DNA from: Schistosoma mansoni
Taxonomy: Eukaryota; Platyhelminthes; Trematoda; Strigeidida; Schistosomatidae
Length of the DNA: 64,000 bases
Assembly (NCBI RefSeq): GCF_000237925.1
Contig: NC_031495.1
Location: forward strand, 55,904,108-55,968,107
Direction: 5' to 3'
The notes under the pieces: model-generated
What the model was told of the DNA's origin: nothing
Databases searched by the model: none
The model's input: the letters and a program-made list of their open reading frames with translations, nothing else
Shown here: positions 47,288 to 58,346 of the stretch, in pieces
Layout of the letters: every line of letters starts with the position of its first letter
Position numbering within the stretch: the stretch's first letter is position 1
Translations under genes and position numbers: made by a program

Positions 47288-49484
47288 TTACATATCTATT
47301 ATAGTTTCAGATAGCCTAACAAAATTATCATCTTTTCATATCATATTACACAATATACATCGTTTCGCGCAGCTCTACTTGTTAGAATTTCGGCCATGCA
47401 TATTAGATTTATTTTATTTCTAATATTTATTTTTAACTACTTTCTATTATTGTAGTAGTTTATATATTTTTAAAAAGTTAATTTTATCCAATATTACCAC
47501 ATTTGTTAATAATTAAATTAAATGATTAATGCATTATTTTGTTGTTAATTAACCCAATCAACTGAAAAAGTTATTGGTTAATTCATTTGATGAAATCTTG
47601 CACGGTCTACGTGAAGATTTTGTAATAGTATATCCTTTTAGAAGTTATTTGAAAATTATTCATTGTCGTTACTCCAAAGGCTATATACTACTTTTTTGCA
47701 TATATTCACCTACAGACTAACAAACGCAAATTAGAATTTTCAAATAGTACACATTTTCATATTACTAATAATTTATTCATAAATAATCATAATTAAAATC
47801 TACTGAACTATTTGTCTTTTTTTTTAAGCGAATAAGGTTTCCATCATTTTGTCGAAGTCTCGATTGTTTTATACATTTGAATATTGTAGATGATACATTT
47901 CCATTCCTCAACCAAACTGTTCAACTTAGAATTATTATCTCCTTATGATATTCGGAAATGCTAGATCCTGCAAAACATAAACTCAAAAGTATCATTTAAA
48001 TGTATAAGCGATAACACATAAATATTCAGGATATATTGACTGATCAAATAACAAATCAGGAAAATGATTTTATTATTTTACAATATGTAATATGGAAAAA
48101 CCAATTGATCTTCATAACTTGACTTAATCATACATCATATGTAACTTACATCTCATATAATAGGTCATTAAAACATGTATTAGGTCACAGAAACTTGTCA
48201 GACTCGTAATACTGTGATTCCTCGTCGTCAACAGATTAGAGTAGTATTATTACGGTTAGTATGTATAATAATTGTCTATAAAATGTATTATGTAATTTTT
48301 ATGAGTTACAGCATAACCAAGTATTTTACTTGTAAAAGACATGCTATGCAGTCTTAAAAATTAAATATTTAATTATGAGGAATGATAAGAAGTTCAAGAA
48401 AACAAGGATGACTTTTTTTCAAATAACTATCTTAGTTTACGTTAACAGAATCCGAAAATAGTGATACCAATGACAATTCATATGGCAGAACTTCTGTAAA
48501 AGTGGAACTCGGACACACATATAGCTGAGTTCGTTATGCGTATTTTATAAAGGACCAGTGAATTACTCAATATGAATATGGAGCTTCAACATCGAAATAA
48601 ATTAAGCAACATTCATTTTTAAATTCAATAGTTTCAGAAGCACCGGTCATTCACTTCAAAGCACTTTACGGATTTACAGTTAAATTATACTGTATTTCAT
48701 TAGTTTCACCTTGAAACTCATACAATATATACTCCTGGAAAATCGAGCACATCATCACTGACTTGACACACTTTAGCGATATTCTTTAGTCTAATAGGTA
48801 GATGCTATGCATTTACTGGGGTCAATGATTTATGGATTTCACTAATGATTATTCTGATTACGCCAAAAATACAAATAACTTTCACCTTACCTGTTATGTC
48901 CACTAAGTATGTTGACGTTGATTACCCCCGCACAACTTATGCCAAGCTTGACAAATCGGACCACGAAGAAAGCCATCTGAATTACTTTACCATGTATAAC
49001 TAAAAAATAACATGATAATATTTATCATTTTCAAGAACATTGAACTATAAGTGATAAATCACAGTTTGTGCATAACTAGATCATTTGTAGTATAAAACCG
49101 AATAACAAGTACATAAAACGGTATAAAAAAATATCATAAATCAAATAGTCAATACATAAACCTTTCTCACTCATTCACCCGTATCTAACTATATTATTTA
49201 ACATTAAATATTATAATTTTGACTTTTTCACTTAATCAATCAACATTATCCACATCTTTTAATAAAACACCATGTTTCTTCTAAAAATTTCAATTCTGAT
49301 AATAAGCAAATATTTTCGGATATTGGTTTTGGCAATTGACCGATCACTGGGTAATGATCAATGTCATGTATGTCAGGTCCTTCTTAATGCATATCAAATT
49401 CTGTCGACCAAGTTGCAATGCGGCCACTAGTCTAAGTGACTCGACATTGAGTACACTATGTTGAAATGAGATGGTGGTTGGAGG
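47288..49484. other. 3' flank of the host gene, otherwise nothing recognised
   Basis: 3' UTR is expected at the start. I see no canonical AATAAA within the first several hundred bases, only AATTAAATTAAATG near 47512. AT-rich beyond. Confidence 0.4.
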
Positions 49485-49668
49485 TAGTCGATAGAAAACC
49501 TTGGACCTAGGTTTCGTGCTATTTGGCACTCGTCAGCATGGTGTACCTGCAATATTGAGGAAACTGATGCTCCCTGATGGATTCAGTCCTCTGTCACCCG
49601 ACTTCGTAGTCAGAGACGTTACCACTGAGCTATCCAGACAAAGACTGACCTTCTGTAAGACTGAGTTG
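49485..49668 (-). mobile_element. Third tRNA-derived SINE family, with hammerhead
   Basis: Minus strand: GTCTGGATAGCTCAGTGGTA (A-box-like, near 49650), GAGGACTGAATCCATC (B-box position), GGGAGCATCAGTTTCC, GGTACACC, hammerhead, then CTATCGACTACCTCC. Head and body differ from Sm-alpha and from family 1, but the order tRNA head, about 50-60 bp linker, hammerhead is the same. A decayed plus-strand relative is at 4480-4640. Confidence 0.75.
49498..49542 (-). ncRNA. Type-I hammerhead ribozyme (third SINE family)
   Basis: Minus strand: stem I ACCATG with CAAGGT (five of six pairs), core CTGACGA, stem II GTGC/GCAC with loop CAAATA (perfect), GAA, stem III ACC/GGT with TA loop, cleavage triplet GTC. 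Every invariant core residue is present. Compared with Sm-alpha, stems II and III differ by compensating changes (GTGC/GCAC, ACC/GGT), which supports selection on the fold. Confidence 0.85.
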
Positions 49669-49699
49669 TATTTACAATTGACTTAATAGTGAAGTTAAT

Positions 49700-49807
49700 C
49701 TCTTATTTATCTAAACATATAAATATTGGTACAAAGGGGCGCCACACAAATCTCATTTGATTTGTGTGAGGGCTGTGATACTGCCCAGGTGCCCAAACTG
49801 AAGCAGG
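49700..49807 (-). mobile_element. 108-bp truncated non-LTR insertion with 13-bp TSD
   Basis: TAGTGAAGTTAAT at 49687-49699 and 49808-49820 is a perfect TSD. The insert matches the left end of 27795-28345 (TATAAATATTGGTACAA, GTGATACTGCCCAGGTGCC), so it is a 5'-truncated copy whose 3' end is at the left. Confidence 0.85.
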
Positions 49808-49820
49808 TAGTGAAGTTAAT

Positions 49821-50212
49821 AGTGTAAATTGTATCTTCTTACTGAAAACTTCATAAACTATTCAAGTTCATTACTTTTATCCAGATAATAAAAGATTAAG
49901 TACATAAAAAAAAGTTTGGACAAAAAATAAATGAATGAAAAATCATTTTCATCTTTCAATGGAAAAGAAGACAAAATATCGAATTTATGATGACATGTAA
50001 ATAATATGATTAGTCAAAAAAATATCTCTTCACAATTAAATCCCTTAATAAATTTAAAACAAACCAAGAATAACTAGATGCAGTCATCTTAAAGTTACAA
50101 TTAGTAATGTTCATATGAGTAAAGTTCTATATAACTTAGTCGGAGACGTTGGATTCAAAATGCCGGGTAAATATACAAAAAGTAGGGCCAAGATACGAAA
50201 TATTTAAAATTT
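49821..50212. other. Intergenic, nothing recognised
   Basis: AT-rich; no signal seen. Confidence 0.4.
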
Positions 50213-50812
50213 ACTTGCTTACTTACGCCTGTTACTCCCAATGGAGCATAGGCCGCCGACCAGCATTCTCCAACCCACTCTTTCCTGGGCCTTCTTTTCT
50301 AGTTCTATCCAACTTTTGTTCATTCTTCTCATGTCTGTCTCCATTTCTCGGCGTAATGAGTTCTGTGGTCTTCCTCTTCTTCTTTGGCTTCGAGGATTCC
50401 AAATGAGGGCTTGCCCTGTGACGCAGTTGAGTGATTTCTTCAATGTGTGTCCTAAGCACTTCCAGCGCTTCTTCCTGATTTCTTCCTCCGCTGGAATCTG
50501 GTTTGTTGTCTCCCACAGTAACTTGTTGCTGATAGTGTCTGGCCATCGGATCCGAAGTATTTTGCGTAGACAACTATTGATAAACACTTGTATCTTCTGG
50601 ATGATGGCTTTCGTAGTTCTCCAGGTTTCCGCCACATACAACTGAACTGTCTTGACATTTGTATTGAAAATTCTGATCTTGGTGTTGATTGACAATTGCT
50701 TTGAGTTCCAGATGTTCTTCAGTTATAAATATGCTGCTCTTGCTTTGCCAATCCTCGCCTTCACATCTGTATCAGATCTACAGTGTTCATCGATGATGAT
50801 GCCCAAAATATT
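50213..50812 (-). pseudogene. RTE/SR2-like LINE, C-terminal part of the ORF
   Basis: An open frame of 158 codons (50219-50695) encodes the typical SR2-type C-terminus: [20 protein letters not shown], a CLRKIL…RWPDTISN stretch, [18 protein letters not shown], and [12 protein letters not shown] near the end. Upstream (50700-50812) are IIIDEH and DVKARIGKARAAYL after a frameshift or stop. The RT catalytic part is missing. In the family this region follows the RT domain and its function is not established. Ends in the TAAGTAAGCAAGTAA-type tail. Confidence 0.85.
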
Positions 50813-52639
50813 TAACATAATAGTTAAGAAACATGAGTATATATTTTAGCATGGAGATATTGTGAAAATAGTCAAATTTCCATAAATTAAATCACTGACT
50901 GATCTTGATTAAATCATGATTGTAAACTAGTAAGAAACTATTCAGCAGTGTGCACCCATGACCATGTCATTGGGGAACGAGCCAATAGTCTCAAGGTTAA
51001 ACGTTCGTGCCTGGAGGTCTTGAGTATTCATTTATTGATAATGAAGTCATTTTGGAAGATGATACCATAAGTGTTAAGTAAGACACAAATGAAAAAAGTT
51101 TGATGAATTAGTAATTGCGTGATTGCGCAACATACCTCATACGGAATTAAAATTAACATCAATGGAATGTCTAGATTACAAAATGGAACGAAAAGATTAT
51201 GCAATAGACAACCTTATACAACCATAATTATTCTACCGTGTAAATGACAGATTTACCATACTTTCTTTTTGTGTACAAAATCAGGTGGAAAGCTCATCCT
51301 AGGAATGGTATTTATAAAGTGAAGACAAAAATGGATTTATTTGCTTGTTGATTATTTTGAACGTTCTGTGATATCTACCTTATGTCTACTCTTCACTAGG
51401 TGTCTAATGAACATATTTGCGTAGAATTCTCTTTTAGACACAAGTTTAACCGTTGTTTTTAACCTTAGTCCACTTTTAACTGATGAACAGTCTCAAAATA
51501 TAAATTCTTTTTATTCGGGAAATCTTGTTGTTCTTGTTTTGTTTAAAAATACCCCTGTGTCAATAGACCTTACTGATCTATGGAGCACCATGAGGGTTTG
51601 CATTGATCAGAGATTTGTTCTTTATTTTGCTAGGGGACATAGACATAGAGAATATAACTGAACAAATAAGTTATTTTTGTAGATTGTGACATTTTCATCT
51701 AGCAACATTTGTAACTTTGTTTCAGATAATAGATTACTAATAGATAAGTTCCCATCATAATAAAAAATGATTTATGATATAAAATCAACCAACTTGCCAA
51801 TAGACTATTATATGTGCAAATACAAACACGATTGTACAACTTTTGTAAATTTGGAAAGGAACTTCTCTGAGATCTTTAATTCTCATTCAATGACACAATG
51901 GATTTCTTTGACTGTTCCGGTGAAATTTATTTATCATTGTAACCATTTAAACGAGAGTCCAACCTAACGAGCATATCATGACTACTCCTGCCTATGTACA
52001 GATGTTTACGCACGCACATATAAATGAGTTATTCTAATGGAAAGTGACTCACTCATATGCAAGCCATTTGTGCTTTTAATGAACCAACGACCTTGTGTTT
52101 ACATTCATGATAACCTTATCAGTATGGTAGATCTTAATGAGAGTTGTCTTAAACTTTTCCAACTCAAGGATATGATACTCACTTTTGAATAACAGGTTAG
52201 TGTGGAGATACCTTTATGAGATTACTACCCTGGTAGGTATATACGTACAAAATTTCCGTTCATTTATGAATCCTAACAAACATCTATTTTATACTCTAGT
52301 TTTATTAGACAGCTTCACTTTATCTTCCACAACATTGTTTGAATGAATCCTACCATTTTAATCAAATATTAGTTTGCTCAACTGTGAATAAGTATTTTAC
52401 TTTTTTGCAATTGGTATTTAAATGATATTTCCCAATCTTGTGGTATAAAAGCTATCGATAAAAGAATTAACTTCATACCACATATATTTTCTCATATCTT
52501 CACTCCCAAATTATTTGGAGTGCATTTAATGTAGATTTACAGCGATTTAACCCATGCTTCTCTCTGATAACTGATGAATATTCAGCTTTTTGGGAAGCTA
52601 AACAAACAGTAGTTCGCAGTTTAAGTCAAGAACTGGTCC
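50813..52639. other. Intergenic with a possible SINE scrap at 50940-51040
   Basis: 50940-51040 resembles a minus-strand family-1 head region (CAGCAGTGTGCACCCATG, GTCTCAAGGTTAAACG) but is badly decayed. The rest is featureless. Confidence 0.35.
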
Positions 52640-52912
52640 TATCTAGACCATCCATGAAAATCATGATAGCTGTTTCGTTCTAGCACGGGACTCTTCGGAA
52701 GTGTGCTTCATGACCCCGTCTCAGAGAATAGAACACTTGACCACTAGATCACTGAGACAGCATCCAGGAGTGTACATGTCTAACTTCAACCTATTCACGA
52801 TATTATGTGATCATCTTCCATCATTTGAAATGGATAACTGTCTAACTCTTAACATAGTTGAACTCCACTTGTCATGGCTTCTTACTAAAACTCAAGGAAT
52901 TATATCTTGAAA
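52640..52912 (-). mobile_element. Family-1 SINE, old full-length copy
   Basis: Antisense tail/ribozyme (GCTGTTTCGTTCTAGCACGG, GACTCTTCGGAAGTGTGC), head (GACCACTAGATCACTGAG), leader (CATGTCTAACTTCAACC) and 5' end (GTTGAACTCCACTTGTC) follow in the usual order. Many substitutions make it one of the older copies. Confidence 0.7.
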
Positions 52913-53522
52913 CTAGTCACTAATGAATATATGATTATTATCAATATTGGGTTGTATAGAGATTGAGAAATTATCATTGTTTAACCCATAGCTTCTACAA
53001 TCTTCATAAAACCACATACTAACAATATTATCTCTATTGGCAACATTTCTTTTTTCCCAATACACAAATCCCTATGTTTTTTATTTAGGGTAATATAAAT
53101 TATCCAATAAGAAGATAAAATGTTACGTGTATTTATTCATCAAAGGGATATTACATTATACAAAATTTAGTTCCATTAAGAATATTAATATTATTATTAT
53201 GGATAAACTAATTTCTCACCCCATATTCATTAGACCAATCATAAACATGTTACCATGTCTAGTTTTAACCAATTAATAATAAGATACGCTAAATAATGAT
53301 GACTGGGAATTTTTCCATTTGATTATATTAAATAAAAGATAATACAAACTTGAATTAGATTTAAATGTGGATTACAATATGATTGATACATTTTATTATA
53401 TTCAATATATATAATATAAAGTTTATATTGTTTTGTTACCAAGTAACCTGATTGATATTATTATTATTAGGTAAGCGTATATACTTGGAATTATTAATCA
53501 TATTACAAATAGGAATAATATA

Positions 53523-53836
53523 TTTTCATAGTTGAAAGCTTGAGTCAATTGAAGCTAGACCACTAGGGAAAACCTGGAAGCACTGGACGGTCGTTTCGTC
53601 CTATTATGGGACTCCTCAGTGGTCTACCAGCTAAGTGCTCTGGCGCGAGACTGGTAGGTCCTGGGTTCGAATCTCGTGAGGCGAGGTCGTGGATGCGCAC
53701 TGCTGAGGAGTCCTACAATAGGACGAAACGGCCGTCCAGTACTTCCAGGTTTTCCCTGGTGGTCTAACTTCAAATGACTCACGCTTTCAACTATGAAAAT
53801 GCTAAATCTCCACAAAAACCCCTTCTGATAATAATG
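53523..53836. mobile_element. Inverted-repeat form of family-1 SINE with 8-bp TSD
   Basis: Left arm: antisense tail and ribozyme (TTTTCATAGTTGAAAGC … GGTCGTTTCGTCC). Right arm: tRNA-like head (GGTTCGAATCTCG), ribozyme and sense tail to CCCCTTCTGATAATAATG. ATAATATA occurs at 53515-53522 and 53837-53844. The uninterrupted target sequence is visible at 19310-19330 (GGAATAATATATTTGTAAAA), so the empty site can be read in this same window. Confidence 0.85.
53697..53742 (+). ncRNA. Type-I hammerhead ribozyme (family-1 SINE), best preserved family-1 copy
   Basis: Stem I GCACTG with CAGTAC (five of six pairs), core CTGAGGA, stem II GTCC/GGAC with loop TACAATA (perfect), GAA, stem III ACG/CGT with GC loop, triplet GTC. 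All invariant residues present, so cleavage is predicted after position 53736. In the left arm of the same element an antisense second core (CTGAGGA, GAAAC, CGTC) lacks a matching stem I. Confidence 0.85.
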
Positions 53837-53839
53837 ATA

Positions 53840-54035
53840 ATATATTTGTAAAATCTCAGCTTTTGCTTCAAAAAGCTCGAACCAGATTACCAGGCGAAAC
53901 GTTAGATTTACTTCAAATTCAATTCGCTGGGATTTTACAAATATGTTATTCCTATTTGATGTCTTACATCAACTCGGCGCCCAAATACTGTGAAACTATT
54001 CGCTCTAATTCAGACGAAAGTTCTTAAATATTACG
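53840..54035. repeat. Dispersed repeat with internal hairpin (TTTGTAAAATCTCAGC … GCTGGGATTTTACAAA)
   Basis: The same sequence forms the outer part of the palindrome at 19245-19415 and 20400-20475. Terminal segments TTTGTAAAATCTCAGC and GCTGGGATTTTACAAA are inverted around a 60-70 bp core (CAGGCGAAACGTTAG). Function and family unknown. Confidence 0.7.
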
Positions 54036-54464
54036 AATGTTTACTGTAAAAAAGAATGTCATTAAATATTGAATAGAATGATAAAAATGGAAGAACAAAA
54101 TCTTTTAAAGAATTTGACAGATCTAAAGATAGTAGTGAACACGAAGAAGAAGTGAAAGATAAAAGCATGCTAAGACCAAAGATCAGTACATTATAAAATC
54201 ATATACAGTCCTCTTTCACAAGTCCAGCATGTACCTACCAGGAACAAAGAAAAATCCTTAATCAAATCAATGTTTGTATGGTTTCACTAAGAATAATACT
54301 AATTCACTGATATATCAAGGGCGAATATTTTTTTCAATAAATCCACACCAAGTTTTTCAATCATATATCTAAATGTTTCAAGGGGATAACCAAATTTAAG
54401 GGACATACAACTTTTTGAAATTATAGTATATGAATTTAGAACCGTTAGTAAAATTAGGTTGTTT

Positions 54465-54536
54465 ATATTGGAATATATCGCTTCTCGGCTCTCTGAGCTA
54501 AGATCATGTGTATCATGTGTATATTGGAATATATAC
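54465..54536 (+). pseudogene. U2 snRNA 5'-end retrocopy with 15-bp TSD
   Basis: 54478-54520 reads ATCGCTTCTCGGC, then a changed loop, then GAGCTAAGATCATGTGTA, matching the highly conserved first 30-odd nucleotides of U2 snRNA (known: ATCGCTTCTCGGCC…GGCTAAGATCAAGTGTA). TATATTGGAATATAT is present at 54465-54479 and 54521-54535 as a perfect target-site duplication. The rest of U2 (branch-recognition and Sm site) is missing, so it is non-functional. Confidence 0.8.
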
Positions 54537-54727
54537 AGTTTATAGGTCTATTGAAATTATGAGATGAATAATCAGAATAGGGTGAGGGAAATAATAATAA
54601 TACAATTACAAATCAGATCAAATGTCTGATCGAAGATTACGTAATGTTTCTGAATTCAGTAAGAAACAATAACATGAATAAAGTGCTAATTAAATAGTTC
54701 ATGTGTTTATAAAATTATGAATAATTA

Positions 54728-54912
54728 TAATGGTGGAGATTTGTAGCTCAGGTGGATGATTTTGATGGAGTTTTGTTCTCTGAGCTGGATGGTTTGGTTG
54801 TGGAGTTCTCGTCCTCCCTGTGAACGACATCATCAGCACAAACTTCGTTTAGAAGAACGATGAGAGCCCCACGACCTAACCATCCATCCCAGAGAAAAAA
54901 CCCCATCAGAAT
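54728..54912. repeat. Repeat R, inverted hairpin arrangement
   Basis: The left half (GATGGAGTTTTGTTCTCTGA, GCTGGATGGTTTGGTTGTGG) recurs as reverse complement in the right half (54853-54912: GAAGAACGATGAGAGCCCC, AACCATCCATCCCAGAG). Other copies lie at 29014-29195 and 37055-37160. Family unknown. Confidence 0.65.
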
Positions 54913-57900
54913 AATTATAATACTAACGTGTGTGCATAATAATACTAAAGACAATAATATTTGGATGAAATTCATTTATGCTATGTAAATTCAAATGTGA
55001 AGGCTGTATGTACATTAGGGAAAGTAAGTCATCCTATAATGAAGATGGATATTATTTTATTGATCATGACCTTGGCCAGGGTGAAAAAGCTCGTGAACAT
55101 ACTCATAACTGTAGAACCTGAGTAGAACTTATTTTTAAAGAAATTTCCTAATATATATATATGCCAGAAATATGGATTATTGATATAGAAATCACTGTTC
55201 TAAAAGAGTATTGTTCACTAAAAGGCTTGAAGGTTCTAAATTGAATCACATGTGAAATTGTAGGTGTACATTGTTGATAAGTCAGAAATAACTGTGAACT
55301 ATTTTAATACTCATTTGACTATTTTATGTGTTCCCTTTGTCATGATAGTATGCATCGTGAAAAAATCTTCATACATTCTGTTAATCTGTACAAACCACCA
55401 CTAAGCTAAATTCATTTCTTTCTTTCTTTTTGTGATAATTATATTGCCTGATACAAAGTTATAATGATTCAACCTAATGATTCCCCCCTAATATTATTGT
55501 TTAAGTTACTCTACTGTTCTGAAGAAAACACTTTGTATGTGCTTGTGTATTAGCATTTAAATTTTGTTGACCTATTTTCAGAATATGTACAGGTCTGATA
55601 ATCATAGATTATCGTTGAATTCTTTTTGATGAAGATGAGTTTTGTTCCATTTAGACTAACAACGACGTGATGATGCACAAAAACGTCATATGTATGGAGG
55701 TGATTTCGTTTAGGTTCTTGTTTTGATAATATGGTATTTTTGTAAATTTATCAATTATACCAATAATGTAGCTCAAATGAAACACTTATTCGAATCTCAT
55801 ATACCATCACTTTATAATTATTAACAGACTTCGTTTATTTTGCATTTAACAATAAGATAATCAAAAACGTTACAAATAACATAAGAGTATTTACTTAGTT
55901 AATATCATTTGCTTAATTGTAGTAAAATATTCTCAGCATAGGATACGGAAAGTAAGTACGAAACTCCCTTTTTATAAGCATTTTATCTTAAGAAGATATA
56001 TATAAAGGTTTTAAATGGTGATTAGTTACCATCTATAATCATTCGCAAATGTTTTCAGTCAGTTTCGCTTCTATGATATATCATGAGTGATGTTTGATTT
56101 CGGTTGTAAATGCATTTCTTTTATTATAAGGAAATAGCAGGTGAAAATTATGGAAACCAAGGTGGTGGCATTTCTCAGTAATTAGATTCTTCATAAGTCG
56201 TAAACATTTTATGCAGTCACGTAAATGCACGTGATTAACAGACATAATTAGTTCACCAAAATAATGATTAAAAAACTGGAGAATTTAAGGCAGTAAATTC
56301 ACTTTTAGGAAAATGGTGTCCAGCAGTCTGAATAAATCACCTTGAGTTGTCTTAACATAAATAACAATACATAAACAAGAGCACATTGAACTTCCTTTTC
56401 TGTAAAAAAATTGTTATGTACTTGTATTTGAGGTTCAGATTCTCTATATGAGCAGATTATAATATTCAATTGTGTCAGTCAAACCTGTAAACCGGTGAGG
56501 TAATGTTCACTAAGAAGTTAAACTAAATTATACTGTCTAAACCATCAGTTATCCCTAAATCTGGACACTTCTTAGTGTACACCCTCAGTATTAAGAGAAT
56601 TCAATCAATCATTAGCCATGTTCTCACGACTTAGTTAATTAAAAATCAGCTTCCGAAATGCTCTTAAGAGTTTGTGTATTTTGAAGATCAAACATATTGA
56701 GAGTGAAGTGACTTTTAGTGAATATTACACTATATCATGAATTCATTAAATCTTGAAATTCGAACACTACGATTTCACCTCTAAAGATAAATTACATGAT
56801 TGTAGGAGTTAAAGATTCCAAGCTTAATCTTTGTTCCCATCATAGATATATACCTCTATTAAGCCAGAAACGAGGATGAAACAGCTGGTTAATTCTGTCT
56901 GGTTTTTAATTGTTCTTCAGTTGATTTTAGTTTACGATGAGTTCATGGATTTCAAAATGATTTGTATAGAAGGGCTTGATATCACCCAGAGACACCAATA
57001 TCAATTACTCAATGATCAAATTTAAATCACATGTTTCTCAGAGTATTTAACGACTGAAATGTAATCGAGATCTGGCTATAATTCAGTAATTAAGTTCGCT
57101 GTATTTATCAATAAAATTAAAAGTTAAAATCTAACAGAAAGTATGTTACACTTCTAATTCTTTATACTATATATTAATGAAATTTCTTTATATAGCCTCA
57201 TCTATATAAAGGCGTAGGTGTATACGGTCTTTATCTTTCCTTAAACCATGAGATTAAAATTGCTTCATAACTTTCTTCCTTCCTATATTATATCCTGATA
57301 TACGACCAATCTTTTATATATTACCGCCATTAAATTAACTACTTCTATAAATCCGGTGTTGATCTTGTTGTGCTAACGAGGTATGCCAACTTGGACCGAT
57401 GCATATACGTGCTTGGTTCTACGTTGTAGCTGACTGACTGACTGATATAGCCTCATCACCGACTAATCATCGAAAATAAGCAGATACTGAAATGCAATTT
57501 TACTATATGCTATAATGATCGACTATTAAAAATAATATTTCTGTTATTATTCAGTTTATATTATCTTGAATATTCATAAAAATTTCTTATTCTTTTAAAA
57601 AGACTATATTAACTCATCAAGGTAACTCCGTAATTGGATTCTTTTCACTAAGATGTAGTATACTTCAGAATCAACTCAAAAATAGTAAAAATCGTCAGCT
57701 AACTTTCTGTATACCATCAGTACCAAATTTATGGGGAACTAGGATTTGATAATTTCTTACATGATGAACATATTGAGATTTTTTATATTTAGTTCACTTA
57801 CTTCAATAAGCAAAAGGTCAATAAAAGTATACGCAGGGATTGCAAATCTTCATTATTATTTAAAAATGTTAACAAATGCTTTAAAAGATTTAATATACAA

Positions 57901-57952
57901 CTCAAAAATAAGTTGTCTTAAAATTATCAAATAGTTGACTCAAGAGGTTAAA
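54913..57952. other. Intergenic; one possible repeat fragment at 57345-57440
   Basis: 57345-57440 (GCTAACGAGGTATGCCAAC, GTGCTTGGTTCTACGTTG, then CTGA repeats) is GC-richer and resembles dispersed-repeat sequence. The remainder is AT-rich without recognisable features. Confidence 0.4.
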
Positions 57953-58346
57953 TCAGAAGGGGTTTTGTGGAGATTTCAGTATTTTCATAGTTGAAATCAT
58001 GAGTCAATTGAAGCTAGACCACCATGGAAAACCTGGAAGCACTGAACGGCAGTTTCATACTATTCTGGGACTCCTCAGCAGTGCACATCCACGATCCCGC
58101 ACTCGCGAGATTNNNNNNNNNNNNNNNNNNNNNNNNNNNNNNNNNNNNNNNNNNNNNNNNNNNNNNNNNNNNNNNNNNNNNNNNNNNNNNNNNNNNNNNN
58201 NNNNNNNNNNNNNNNNNNNNNNNNNNNNNNNNNNNNNNNNNNNNNNNNNNNNNNNNNNNNNNNNNNNNNNNNNNNNNNNNNNNNNNNNNNNNNNNNNNNN
58301 NNNNNNNNNNNNGCTTCAACTGACTCATGATTTCAACTATGAAAAT
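57953..58346. mobile_element. Inverted-repeat form of family-1 SINE, interrupted by gap
   Basis: The left arm TCAGAAGGGGTTTTGTGG … CACTCGCGAGATT is antisense SINE up to the tRNA-like head. The right arm resumes at GCTTCAACTGACTCATG with the sense tail. The centre is N. The visible antisense ribozyme has a broken stem II and GTT triplet. Confidence 0.75.
58113..58312. other. Assembly gap, 200 N
   Basis: 200 N at the centre of an inverted repeat, a structure that commonly defeats assembly. Confidence 0.95.

Noticed and set aside
54748-54975. 75-codon frame with EVCADDVVHREDENSTT as a gene
   Set aside because: The same reading appears in three unrelated contexts (29014, 37055, 54728) as part of a dispersed repeat, without start or splice context.
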